A DNA stretch of 16,820 nt from Acinetobacter sp. (GTDB lineage: Bacteria; Pseudomonadota; Gammaproteobacteria; Pseudomonadales; Moraxellaceae): NCBI GenBank assembly GCA_030152275.1, contig JASLHF010000177.1:1-16820 (forward strand), written 5' to 3'. Below are positions 6,383 through 14,134 of the stretch, piece by piece; position 1 is the first letter of the stretch; the number at the start of each line of letters is the position of its first letter. The notes beneath the pieces were generated by a model. That model was not told where the DNA came from, did no database searches, and worked only from the letters and a program-made list of their open reading frames with translations. A program made the translations under genes and the position numbers.

Positions 6383-7129
6383 TTAGCCCGCCCAATAATG
6401 CAGTCCAATCACAAACGCCATCAGACTCGATAATTCTGAGATTTCAATTGCTGCGCCAATGGTATCACCTGTGACACCGCCTATCCGCTGAATAAACTTG
6501 CGACGCAAATAAGCCAAAGTCACAACAAAAACCACAAGGCTAATTAGCCCAACCCATGAAAAATAAAGACAGGCAGCTAAACACAGCAGAAACACCGCCA
6601 ATGCCCAAGCGCGGGGTATGTATTCTGCCATCGATGAACCCAAGCCTTTTTCACGAACATATTGGGTGCTGAGAAATAAAAATAGCGGCGCAAGCCGGCC
6701 TAAAATTGGAAATAAAATTAACGCCAAAAACTGCTGCTTTTGCAGTAATACATAAAGGGCTGACCATTTTAATAAGCAAATAATAACTAGACTCAGCACA
6801 CCTATCGGGCCACAGGCAGGATCTTTCATAATCTTTAGCGTGCGCTCAGCATCACCGAAGCCACCCACCCAAGCATCGGCAGTATCTGCCAGGCCATCTA
6901 AATGCAGACCACCTGTTAGCCAAATCCAAACCACCAAAATAATACTGCTGAGTAAAATAATCGGCAGGCTTTGTAATGTAAATGCGATCAGCGCTAATAT
7001 GCTGCCAATGATTAATCCCACCACAGGATAAAACAGCAAAGATTGACCATTTTGCTGTTTGCTCGGCATGGCTTTGAGTTGAATCGGAAACGTCGTCAAA
7101 AACTGTAAAGCAATAAAAAATGGCGTCAT
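6383..7129 (-). CDS. cobS: Adenosylcobinamide-GDP ribazoletransferase (cobalamin synthase)
   Basis: CobS joins adenosylcobinamide-GDP with alpha-ribazole (or its phosphate) to make adenosylcobalamin, at the inner membrane. The 248-residue product is polytopic and carries the family motif GGLHLDGLADTADA (73-86) and MKDPACGPIG (101-110), both acid-rich and probably metal-binding. The ATG at 7129 overlaps the cobC stop as ATGA, so the genes are translationally coupled. An upstream in-frame start at 7144 adds five residues without a reason to prefer it. It is the last gene of the cob operon. Confidence 0.93.
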   Translation of the reverse strand: MTPFFIALQFLTTFPIQLKAMPSKQQNGQSLLFYPVVGLIIGSILALIAFTLQSLPIILLSSIILVVWIWLTGGLHLDGLADTADAWVGGFGDAERTLKIMKDPACGPIGVLSLVIICLLKWSALYVLLQKQQFLALILFPILGRLAPLFLFLSTQYVREKGLGSSMAEYIPRAWALAVFLLCLAACLYFSWVGLISLVVFVVTLAYLRRKFIQRIGGVTGDTIGAAIEISELSSLMAFVIGLHYWAG

Positions 7130-7749
7130 TTTCTTTGCCCCCAAAGACGAATATCTGCTGCATCGTAAATGCTAAACGCGTTCAGCTGTCCCAATTCAGC
7201 AGTCATTTTTAACAGATCATCCAACGGTTTTTGCTCAGCCAAACATTTTAAAAGTTTGATCACGCCGCCATGCGAAACCAGCAATACCCGCTTCCATGTA
7301 TTTTTCTGAGCAAGCTGTACAATTTGTTGTATGCCTAGATCTATACGCTGTTGAAACTGTTGCAGGCTTTCTGCATTCGGTGGTGTATATGTACTTGGAC
7401 TTTGCCAAAACTCTGCCAACAGTTCGGGATTTTGTTGATAAATTTGCTCGGTAGACACCGCTTCCCAATCACCAAAATGCATTTCTTGAAATTGTGCATT
7501 TTGAAATAAAGGAAGATTTAACTGGGTAGACAAGTCCTGAGCAAATAAATGACAGCGCTGTAAATCTGAAGTAAATATAGCATCCCAAGCTGGCAAACTG
7601 TGCACATGAATGTCACGCAATGCAGCCATTATCGTTTGCTGCATTTGCTGCCAGCCTTGCTCTGTCAAGGCATCATCGGTTGAGCCACGCAAAGTATGGC
7701 TCAACTCAGTTTCTCCATGACGCAGAATATCTAAACGGAAATGTTCCAT
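7126..7749 (-). CDS. cobC: Alpha-ribazole phosphatase-like histidine phosphatase
   Basis: This is a histidine phosphatase superfamily enzyme of 207 residues. RHGE (10-13) carries the phosphate-accepting His11. FTSDLQRC (59-66) gives the second arginine, FGDWE (92-96) the acid, and SHGG (159-162) the second catalytic His160. Its place between cobT and cobS makes it the alpha-ribazole-5'-phosphate phosphatase CobC, which removes phosphate before or after joining to the corrinoid. On sequence alone it could also be a general phosphoglycerate-mutase-like phosphatase. It abuts the cobT stop with no gap. Confidence 0.88.
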   Translation of the reverse strand: MEHFRLDILRHGETELSHTLRGSTDDALTEQGWQQMQQTIMAALRDIHVHSLPAWDAIFTSDLQRCHLFAQDLSTQLNLPLFQNAQFQEMHFGDWEAVSTEQIYQQNPELLAEFWQSPSTYTPPNAESLQQFQQRIDLGIQQIVQLAQKNTWKRVLLVSHGGVIKLLKCLAEQKPLDDLLKMTAELGQLNAFSIYDAADIRLWGQRK

Positions 7750-8802
7750 TTAAACTTTTTCACCAATGACAGCAGCTTGCGCAAATGTTGCCATATTGTT
7801 ATGTAGACTGCATGCCAAGCGAATTACGCCTAATGCAGCGCCTGCACCGCTGCCTTCACCTAAACGTAAATTCAGCTTGAGTAATGGATTTGCATTCAGC
7901 TCCGATAATAAACGCACATGACCGTACTCCGCCGACTGATGTCCAAACAGCATCCAATCACGCACGGCAGGATTCAAATGCACCGCTAGTAAAGCCGATA
8001 CTGCGGTAATAAAACCATCGACCACCATCGGCAGGCCTAATTGCGCACAGCGAATATAAGCACCGGCCATGGCTGCAATTTCTAAACCGCCCACAGCACA
8101 CAGCGCTTTAAATACATCATTTCCAACATAGTCTTTATGCAATGCTAAAGCCTGATCAATGACATGCTTTTTATGTGCTAACTGTTCAGCGCGAATACCT
8201 GTACCCACACCGGTTAATTTTTCTGCAGGCTCATTCAACAAAAAACACGCCACTGCTGAAGCTGAACAAGTATTGCCAATACCCATTTCCCCTGCGACAT
8301 AAATAGACGCACCCGCTGCTACGGCATCTTCAACGCTTTTACGCCCAAGGTTTAAAGCTTCAATGCATTGCGCTTCGGTCATTGCTACAGTTTTGGCAAA
8401 GTTTGCTGTGCCTTGTGCAATACAATAACGCTCTACACCTGCATATTCATATGCTGCGCCCACAGAACCGCAGTCAATTACTTGCAATTTGGCTTGGTAT
8501 TCTTTGGCAATCACGCTGATACATGCGCCACCAGTAGTGAAGTTTTGCAGCATTTGGCGGGTCACCGCTTGCGGATAGGCTGAAATATTTTCTTCCATTA
8601 CGCCATGGTCTCCAGCAAAAATCGTTATCCATGGCAAATCAACTTGAGGTTTTACCGTGTTTTGCAGCGCAGCCAATTGAACTGCGGTATTTTCCAATTC
8701 AGAAAGTGAACCCGTTGGTTTGGTCAGTTGTAACTGATGTGCTTCAGCCTGTTGTTTTGCGTCCATACTTGGTTGTTTACATGCTTCAAGCCACCAGCTC
8801 AT
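7750..8802 (-). CDS. cobT: Nicotinate-nucleotide--dimethylbenzimidazole phosphoribosyltransferase
   Basis: CobT moves ribose phosphate from nicotinate mononucleotide to dimethylbenzimidazole, making alpha-ribazole phosphate, the lower-ligand nucleotide of B12. The 350-residue length matches the family. Visible motifs are KPTGSLSELE near the N terminus, FAGDHGV, GEMGIGNT and LRLGEGSGAGAAL, where Glu316 sits at the place of the catalytic Glu317 of the Salmonella enzyme. Its start overlaps the cobU stop by four bases (8799-8802). Confidence 0.95.
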   Translation of the reverse strand: MSWWLEACKQPSMDAKQQAEAHQLQLTKPTGSLSELENTAVQLAALQNTVKPQVDLPWITIFAGDHGVMEENISAYPQAVTRQMLQNFTTGGACISVIAKEYQAKLQVIDCGSVGAAYEYAGVERYCIAQGTANFAKTVAMTEAQCIEALNLGRKSVEDAVAAGASIYVAGEMGIGNTCSASAVACFLLNEPAEKLTGVGTGIRAEQLAHKKHVIDQALALHKDYVGNDVFKALCAVGGLEIAAMAGAYIRCAQLGLPMVVDGFITAVSALLAVHLNPAVRDWMLFGHQSAEYGHVRLLSELNANPLLKLNLRLGEGSGAGAALGVIRLACSLHNNMATFAQAAVIGEKV

Positions 8803-9320
8803 TTACTTTCTCCTTTTAACACCATAGGAAAACCTGCCACACAAAACATCACATGCTCAGCAATCTGACCGAGCTGTTGATGTAAGCGACCAGATTCATC
8901 GACAAATTTACGACTGAGCTGCCCCATCGGTACAACGCCCAGTCCAGTTTCATTACTGACTAAAATAATTTCGGATTTTAATGTTGGAAGCACTTCAAGT
9001 AATTTTTGGCATTGCTGCGGCTGAAAATCTTTCCGTTCATTCAGCAATAAATTACTCATCCATAAGGTCAGGCAGTCCACCAAAATCAGTTGATTGGCTT
9101 GATCAATTTGCACTAGGCAATCGGCTAAATATAGCGGTTCTTCAACTAGCCCCCAATCTGCAGGACGGTCTGCTTGGTGATGCTGAATTCGCTCACGCAT
9201 TTCATCGTCATAGGCTTGCGCTGTCGCTACATACGTCACACTTAAGCCACTGTCTTTGGCTTTTTGTTCAGCCAATCGGCTTTTACCTGAACGTGCTCCG
9301 CCTAATATCAATTGAATCAT
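8799..9320 (-). CDS. cobU: Adenosylcobinamide kinase / adenosylcobinamide-phosphate guanylyltransferase
   Basis: CobU phosphorylates adenosylcobinamide and then attaches GMP. The 173-residue product has the P-loop GGARSGKS (7-14). The RIQHHQADRP segment (44-53) includes His48, at the place of the guanylated histidine of the family, and a second strand reads LILVDCLTLWMSNLL. It is slightly shorter than the Salmonella enzyme (about 180). It overlaps the upstream phosphoesterase gene by 4 nt (9317-9320) and cobT by 4 nt, so translation is coupled along the operon. Confidence 0.94.
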   Translation of the reverse strand: MIQLILGGARSGKSRLAEQKAKDSGLSVTYVATAQAYDDEMRERIQHHQADRPADWGLVEEPLYLADCLVQIDQANQLILVDCLTLWMSNLLLNERKDFQPQQCQKLLEVLPTLKSEIILVSNETGLGVVPMGQLSRKFVDESGRLHQQLGQIAEHVMFCVAGFPMVLKGESK

Positions 9321-10009
9321 GCTGTTTGCTGTTCCTTATCGAAGTCTTGAATATGACCTAACAATAGATATTGTTCATAAACAGTTAATGGCCCTTGTAA
9401 TAACTGTGCCTGATAACTGCCAAAACTTAACTGCTGAAAATCAATATTAAATTGCTGTTGTTGCAGTTTAGCAATGCGAGCAAATACCTCATCACTGTTC
9501 ATCGCCTGTTGATATAAACCTAATGTGATATGCGGACAATAGTCGATGGGTGCAATTTCATCGCTATTCATATTTAAACATTGTCGAATCTGCGCAAGTT
9601 GAGCAAAATCATCCTGAATTTCAATAAATAAAGCACTTTGAAAACTATTGATTTGACCTGTTTTCAATTGAATATCAGTGAAGGATAACTGCTGAAGCTG
9701 TTGCCGCTGTTGTTTGAATTGTTGCTCGGAAAAATTATCGTTATATGCGCTTTTTTCGGCAGCCAAAATAGAATCTGCAGTATTTAAAGCATTAAAAAAA
9801 CCACAAATAAATAACGTAATATGAAATTGACGGTTATTCGGTGTGTAAAGAATATCTGAGAATTGCTCTCTAAGTGCAGTTAAATAATCTAATAAAGCAG
9901 GATCGAGTATTTCTAAATACCATAACGCATAATGCTCACGTCCCAAATGCCACTCAGGATAGTCCTGATTCAGCGTAGGTACGACTGGCTTTGATGGTTG
10001 AAGAAACAC
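9317..10009 (-). CDS. 2H phosphoesterase (2'-5' RNA ligase-like)
   Basis: The 230-residue cytosolic product carries the two H-x-T motifs that define the 2H phosphoesterase superfamily: FHITLF (His63, Thr65) and PHITLGLY (His160, Thr162). Members cleave or form 2',5' or cyclic phosphodiester bonds in RNA or nucleotides, including the bacterial LigT/ThpR group. A Gln-rich, probably helical stretch (about 96-108) lies between the motifs. The start is a GTG at 10009 without a strong binding site, and no other start lies nearby in frame. It is the first gene of the cob transcript, with a 4-nt overlap onto cobU, which suggests co-expression. Its role in cobalamin synthesis, if any, is unknown. Confidence 0.75.
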   Translation of the reverse strand: MFLQPSKPVVPTLNQDYPEWHLGREHYALWYLEILDPALLDYLTALREQFSDILYTPNNRQFHITLFICGFFNALNTADSILAAEKSAYNDNFSEQQFKQQRQQLQQLSFTDIQLKTGQINSFQSALFIEIQDDFAQLAQIRQCLNMNSDEIAPIDYCPHITLGLYQQAMNSDEVFARIAKLQQQQFNIDFQQLSFGSYQAQLLQGPLTVYEQYLLLGHIQDFDKEQQTA

Positions 10010-10148
10010 AGCTTAATCACTTGAAAATTAATACTGTTTATTAAAACATGAAATGAAATCGACTTGATTGGCTTTTGATTTAGTAATATTCATCTAATAC
10101 TGAATTTCATTCATTTCAATGTATATTGCGCAGTTTTGTCTAAACTGA

Positions 10149-10283
10149 CATGGCCTTTGCACACACACCAGCAAATGCGGCAAAGCATCTTGCCGGGCTG
10201 AACCAGCTGAAAATAAGCGTGTAAAACCCAAACCTCAACTTAGCGCTGATGAGGTAACAATTGTTGAAGACCGATCATTTTAG
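10149..10283 (+). pseudogene. Possible C-terminal gene remnant
   Basis: Forty-four codons are open on the plus strand, ending at TAG 10281-10283, and the last part reads like a real protein end (VKPKPQLSADEVTIVEDRSF). A neighbouring frame starting at ATG 10150 gives a second short plausible peptide (MAFAHTPANAAKHLAG...) ending at 10224. This could mean an old gene broken by a frameshift. There is no ribosome binding site. The end overlaps the 3' end of the MFS gene on the other strand. The family is not recognised. The rest of 10010-10149 is AT-rich and holds no B12-box (GCCACTG) in either direction. Confidence 0.3.
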
Positions 10284-11524
10284 ACATCGGCAGTTTCCGG
10301 TACTGCCGGCAATGTTTGCTTAATCATAAAAAATCCCATTAGGCTGAATATCATCAAAAGTAAAAAATAGTACGGTAACGGTGCGTGCCATTGATATAGT
10401 CCAGTGCTAATCAAGGGGCCAGCCATAAATCCAAGCGCCTGCGTGGCGGTACAAAGGCCTGCCACTTTAGCCTGCATATGTTCTGGGGCAGTTTGCGCCG
10501 CGCCGGCAGTAAATGCAGGAATCAGGCAGGCTACAGCAATACCATACAGCACATAAGCGCTTTGAAATTCAAAAACGGTTTGGCTAAATACCGAAATACA
10601 CAGCGCGGTGGCCATTATTATCAGGCCTGTCCAAAGCAAGCGCTTCAACGGCCATTTCAGGTATTTAGAAATCAGCAGCTGCATCATCACCAATGAAACG
10701 CCAACAACCAGCGAACAGTGTGCAAAATACACCGCCGCCTGACTGATACTGGCCTGAAAACGGTCTTGCAGATAAAAACCAGCCGTTAAATTGACAGTGA
10801 CTATAATTAAATACAGGCTAAAACCTAAAATCAGCCACGGAAGCGTGCGCGAAAGACTAAATTCAGCTTGGCCATCTGCGGGGATACTTTCATCGTTTTG
10901 CTTCTGCTCGCGCGGTCTAAACTGTTCGTTTTGTACCGGATAAAGCGCCGTACGGTCATAACGCAGCACAATGAGCATACTCATGCCCAATAATATGACA
11001 ACTGCAGCCCAAAGCGGCGCCAGCATGCCCCAAGCCAGCATGAGCGTAGTTAAAAATGGCCCAATAATCACACCAATACTGTTCAGCGCGCCAAATGTTG
11101 ACATCACTTGTGCACGCGCCTGCTCATGCGCATAGCGTGTCATCACATACGTTTGCAGTGCGATTTGCGGCATTGCCATGAATACGCCGGTGCCGGCGCG
11201 CACCGCCATTAAGCCCGCAAACAGCAAACCGAGCGATATTTCAGCATGCATGCCATACATGAGCACGGCAGCAAACAGCCCCCAGGTCAAAGCCATGCCG
11301 CAAAATCCCGCACTCAGCAGCTGATAGATTGTGAAGGCGTTCCGTTTAGAAAAATACAGCGCTGCTGCGGCCATCCATAAAGCCCCAATGGACACCATCG
11401 CGCCGCCTTGCAGCTCGCTCAGTTTCAGCTGGCGCACTAAAGGCGCCAGCAAAGGCAAAATCATGGAAAAGCTTGCGCCATTAGCAAGGCTGGCTGCGCT
11501 AAAAATTATATTATTTTGCTTCAT
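10280..11524 (-). CDS. MFS transporter
   Basis: This 414-residue inner membrane transporter of the major facilitator superfamily has about 12 hydrophobic helices. The central cytoplasmic loop is charged, at about residues 207-230 (PREQKQNDESIPADGQ). The conserved segment RAGTGVFMAM and the GALNSIGVIIGPFL helix resemble drug or metabolite exporters of the DHA1 type. I chose the ATG at 11524, where the membrane part begins; an upstream in-frame start at 11578 adds 18 basic residues. The substrate is unknown. It runs in the same direction as the cob operon but is about 270 nt before it, so it is probably separate. Confidence 0.8.
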   Translation of the reverse strand: MKQNNIIFSAASLANGASFSMILPLLAPLVRQLKLSELQGGAMVSIGALWMAAAALYFSKRNAFTIYQLLSAGFCGMALTWGLFAAVLMYGMHAEISLGLLFAGLMAVRAGTGVFMAMPQIALQTYVMTRYAHEQARAQVMSTFGALNSIGVIIGPFLTTLMLAWGMLAPLWAAVVILLGMSMLIVLRYDRTALYPVQNEQFRPREQKQNDESIPADGQAEFSLSRTLPWLILGFSLYLIIVTVNLTAGFYLQDRFQASISQAAVYFAHCSLVVGVSLVMMQLLISKYLKWPLKRLLWTGLIIMATALCISVFSQTVFEFQSAYVLYGIAVACLIPAFTAGAAQTAPEHMQAKVAGLCTATQALGFMAGPLISTGLYQWHAPLPYYFLLLMIFSLMGFFMIKQTLPAVPETADV

Positions 11525-11752
11525 TCTTATTCGCCATCCGGCGGCATTCTTTTTTATTCGCTGCAACTTATAAAGCAAAAAAGGCTGCCAGCGCCACTAT
11601 TTTTTGCAGCTTTATGATGCTATTGATGATTTTTTGATGAGAATGCTCATATATAGCAAGGCTTTATATTGGAAAACAGAATACTCAGCGAATTTAAAAC
11701 CGTTCAACTCCCTGATTTTCTTCCAGTAAATATATCATTAAGCTGCCACGAA

Positions 11753-11779
11753 AAAAGCCCAATCGCAGATTGGGCTTTT
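11753..11779. terminator. Orphan two-way intrinsic terminator
   Basis: AAAAGCCCAAT and ATTGGGCTTTT pair perfectly over a 5-nt loop, with A-rich and T-rich flanks for both directions. On the minus strand six T residues follow the stem. No protein gene ends at it on either strand, so it may end a small RNA or mark a lost gene. Confidence 0.75.
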
Positions 11780-12012
11780 CATTTGCTATTTGTCTTTATC
11801 TATCCAATGCAGCACTGTGGTTTGAACCTGCTGTTTGCTATCAGATTCTCTTTTTTAACATGTACTTAATTCCAGCATGACCACTAAATTTGCTATTGCA
11901 AAGGTTTTCATCATTTTGCTTAGACCGAATTAAAACTTTACGGCAGCAAAGTTTGAATATTCCACTGTTCGTTTTTGCTGCTCAAGAAATAACATACTCA
12001 CTCAAACTGCGT

Positions 12013-12040
12013 TTTAGTAACTCTATTTTAGTAACTCTAT
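12013..12040. repeat. Perfect 14-bp tandem duplication
   Basis: TTTAGTAACTCTAT occurs twice back to back (12013-12026 and 12027-12040). The second copy runs into one arm of a 10-bp dyad. It may be replication slippage or a pair of binding sites. Confidence 0.8.
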
Positions 12041-12120
12041 GATTGGTCACGGATAGACAAAATCAGCAATGCACAATCATAGAAAACGCTATATTCATTA
12101 CAGCGCTTGTATCCTATTGA

Positions 12121-12588
12121 TTATTCATCAATAACACCAGTAAAGCTGGCGCCCAATACCTTAGCCAGATCCTGCGGTTTCAGCCCGATATCCAGGCCGC
12201 GCTTGCCGCCGCTGACATACATTTTTTCTAGTTTTTGTGCAGAAGCATCAATCACCGTTTTCAGGCGTTTCTTTTGTCCAACTGGACTAATGCCACCCAC
12301 CAAATAACCAGTTAAACGTTCAGCATCTTTCGGATCCGCCATTTTTAATTTTTTACAGCCAAACACCGAAGCAACTTTTTTCAAATTGAGTTGATATTCC
12401 ACAGGCAATACAGCAACAAAGTAATTCTTATCGTCTGTTACCATTAGCGTTTTAAATACTTCATCAACACTTAAGCCTAATTTTTCAGCAGCTTCTAATC
12501 CAAAGCTTTTTGCATCTGGATCATGTTCATATTCATGAATTGAAAATTCGATTTTATTTGATTTTAACAGTTTAGTTGCAGGAGTCAT
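12121..12588 (-). CDS. ybaK: Cys-tRNA(Pro)/Cys-tRNA(Cys) deacylase YbaK
   Basis: YbaK is a stand-alone editing enzyme that removes cysteine wrongly loaded on tRNA-Pro by prolyl-tRNA synthetase. The 155-residue product matches the family (E. coli about 159). It has the invariant Lys46 within VDEVFKTLMV, Tyr20 in the position of the E. coli substrate-site tyrosine, GYLVGGISPVGQKK in the middle and SGGKRGLDI near the end. The ATG at 12588 matches the family start, though the ribosome binding site is weak. It stands alone between a gene-free stretch and alkM. Confidence 0.93.
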   Translation of the reverse strand: MTPATKLLKSNKIEFSIHEYEHDPDAKSFGLEAAEKLGLSVDEVFKTLMVTDDKNYFVAVLPVEYQLNLKKVASVFGCKKLKMADPKDAERLTGYLVGGISPVGQKKRLKTVIDASAQKLEKMYVSGGKRGLDIGLKPQDLAKVLGASFTGVIDE

Positions 12589-12628
12589 TGCTTTTAAGTC
12601 ATTCCATTACTACGACATGGCAAGGTGA

Positions 12629-12634
12629 ATTATA
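12629..12634 (-). promoter_or_regulatory. -10 box of ybaK
   Basis: A perfect TATAAT lies on the minus strand about 40 nt before the ybaK start. The hexamer 17 nt upstream (GTCTAT, 12657-12652) is a poor -35. Transcription would begin near 12622. Confidence 0.5.
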
Positions 12635-12747
12635 TGCCTTTTTCAGTTCTTATAGACTAATTTGCATAGAATTTCATGAGTTAAACAAATCATAAAATGC
12701 TATGCTTATTTCTTTCAAACGACTCCAAAACGTGTTCTTCAACTGCT

Positions 12748-13953
12748 CTAGGCTTCATGTAACCCAAATTTTTTAAAAATACGCATTCGACGTTTAGGAT
12801 GAATATTCGCCTTAGTTAAATCCCCGTCATAATGATCATAAACTCGTTTATCCATCATCTTGAACCATAATGAGGGTACCAATGCTGGAATTAACATGGT
12901 TGCATAACCGCTTGGCAATTCTGGTGCTTCATCAAAATGCCGCAGTGCCTGAAACGGACGGGTTGGATAGGCATGATGGTCAGAATGACGCTGCAATTGA
13001 TACAGAAATAAATTCGTCACAATATTATTATTGTTCCAACTGTGTTCAGGCATCGTTCGTGCATAACTGCCATCGGCCTTTTGCTCGCGTTTTAAACCAT
13101 AGTGTTCAATATAATTAATAATTTCAAACAGGCTCACACCATAAAATGCTTGTGTGACTAAATACGGCGTGACTCGCGCACCAAACATTTTGAGCATAGC
13201 GGCATGAAAACCGGCACTCATTGCCCAACCATGAAATAGCTCATTTTCTTTGGAAAAGAAGCTTAAACCTTTACGTTTTAATCGCTGTGTTTCAATTTGA
13301 ATCGCTGACTTAATTCCGCCAAATACGGTACGTGGCCAAAACTCATAAAAGGTTTCGCCCATTTTAGAAGATGCTGGATCTTCAGGCGTTGCCGCACGTT
13401 TATGGTGACCGTATGGATGTTCGATCCGGAAATGGCTGTAACCCAAAGGTGCGAGCGTCGCATGCGCCCAATAATGATCTTTCTTATGCGGACGATGGCA
13501 GAGTTCATGCGCTGTATTTACGCCAACACCATTAATTGCGCCCATCGAAATACCCAGCAGCAATTGATCCATCAGTGATACATCTTTACGTGTCACTACA
13601 TAACCAGCGAAAGCGTTCGCAGCCATTTGTAGCGGAATAAACAGTTTTACAATACGGTCATAATACGGATCATTGACCAAGACTTTAATATCATCATCTG
13701 TTGGATTGTTGGCATCATCACCAATCAACGCATCTAAAGCGGGAATGATCACATGCAGCAACAGCGGCCCACCCATTGCAAACAATTTTTTTGTCGATTT
13801 TGGGCCAAAATGATAGCCAGCTAAAATCCCCATTCCAATAACAGATAAGCCTGGACTCAGTAGCCAACCATAGCGTTTTTTATCTAAAACACTGCCAATT
13901 TTCTTTTCCAATTGTGCAAGCTGCTGTTCATTTAATTTTACCGGCGCATTCAT
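12748..13953 (-). CDS. alkM: Alkane 1-monooxygenase AlkM
   Basis: AlkM is the integral-membrane non-haem diiron hydroxylase that oxidises medium or long n-alkanes to 1-alkanols, using electrons from rubredoxin. The 401-residue product has all expected histidine clusters: HELCHRPHK (149-157), EHPYGHHKR (178-186) and LQRHSDHHA (320-328), plus the family signature NYIEHYGL (280-287). Several hydrophobic helices lie before and between them. I chose the ATG at 13953, preceded by AGGGAA; the longer frame needs a TTG at 13998. Rubredoxin and its reductase are not in this window. It is divergent from alkR, as in A. baylyi. Confidence 0.95.
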   Translation of the reverse strand: MNAPVKLNEQQLAQLEKKIGSVLDKKRYGWLLSPGLSVIGMGILAGYHFGPKSTKKLFAMGGPLLLHVIIPALDALIGDDANNPTDDDIKVLVNDPYYDRIVKLFIPLQMAANAFAGYVVTRKDVSLMDQLLLGISMGAINGVGVNTAHELCHRPHKKDHYWAHATLAPLGYSHFRIEHPYGHHKRAATPEDPASSKMGETFYEFWPRTVFGGIKSAIQIETQRLKRKGLSFFSKENELFHGWAMSAGFHAAMLKMFGARVTPYLVTQAFYGVSLFEIINYIEHYGLKREQKADGSYARTMPEHSWNNNNIVTNLFLYQLQRHSDHHAYPTRPFQALRHFDEAPELPSGYATMLIPALVPSLWFKMMDKRVYDHYDGDLTKANIHPKRRMRIFKKFGLHEA

Positions 13954-13984
13954 GCTCTTGACTTCCCTATTGACTTCTTCTGTG

Positions 13985-13990
13985 TTTATA
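13985..13990 (-). promoter_or_regulatory. Possible -10 box of alkM
   Basis: TATAAA on the minus strand lies about 32 nt before the alkM start. No good -35 hexamer stands 16-18 nt upstream, which fits a promoter that needs an activator. Confidence 0.4.
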
Positions 13991-14053
13991 TTCAACAAAT
14001 AAGGATTGCGATAACAGTTTTAAGCGTCCAGAAAAACTATGTGATCGTCTTTG

Positions 14054-14071
14054 GCATGTATGGATATATGC
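14054..14071. promoter_or_regulatory. Candidate AlkR site
   Basis: An imperfect palindrome (GCATGTATGGATATATGC) lies between alkM and alkR, about 65-80 nt upstream of the alkM -10 box. TGGC also recurs 20 nt apart at 14052 and 14072, a spacing that AraC-type regulators use for direct repeats. Whether either is the real site is unknown. Confidence 0.3.
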
Positions 14072-14103
14072 TGGCCTTCAAGCACATAAAGATGATGTTT
14101 TAC

Positions 14104-14109
14104 TATAAA
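14104..14109 (+). promoter_or_regulatory. Possible -10 box of alkR
   Basis: TATAAA lies about 26 nt before the alkR start codon. No clear -35 element accompanies it. Confidence 0.35.
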
Positions 14110-14134
14110 ATTAAGATGAGTAAATATTTGAAAT

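Larger units (their letters stand above)
11525..12120. other. Gene-free stretch with structured elements
   Basis: No convincing gene lies in these 596 nt; short plus-strand frames at 11669-11869 and 12107-12307 lack coding character. The MFS promoter should lie at the left end; TATAAG at 11572-11567 on the minus strand is a possible -10. A weak Fur-like 7-1-7 element is at 11635-11649, a strong terminator at 11753-11779, a tandem duplication at 12013-12040 and a 10-bp dyad at 12036-12045/12074-12083. Confidence 0.6.

Noticed and set aside
10166..10200. CGGCAA...TTGCCG hairpin upstream of the cob operon
   Set aside because: The stem is not followed by a T-run on either strand and falls within the coding-like remnant, so it is not called a terminator.
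10010..10279. Expected cobalamin riboswitch upstream of the cob operon
   Set aside because: No B12-box core (GCCACTG or complement) and no conserved riboswitch arms could be found by eye.
11815..11840. GGTTCAAACC on the minus strand, resembling a tRNA T-loop
   Set aside because: The flanking bases do not form a T-stem and no acceptor or anticodon arm can be built around it.
11669..11869. 66-codon plus-strand frame in the gene-free stretch
   Set aside because: It runs through the terminator hairpin, has no ribosome binding site, and its composition is not protein-like.
12600..12747. Terminator after alkM
   Set aside because: A 6-bp GCATAG/CTATGC pairing is present but is widely spaced and has no T-run after it.
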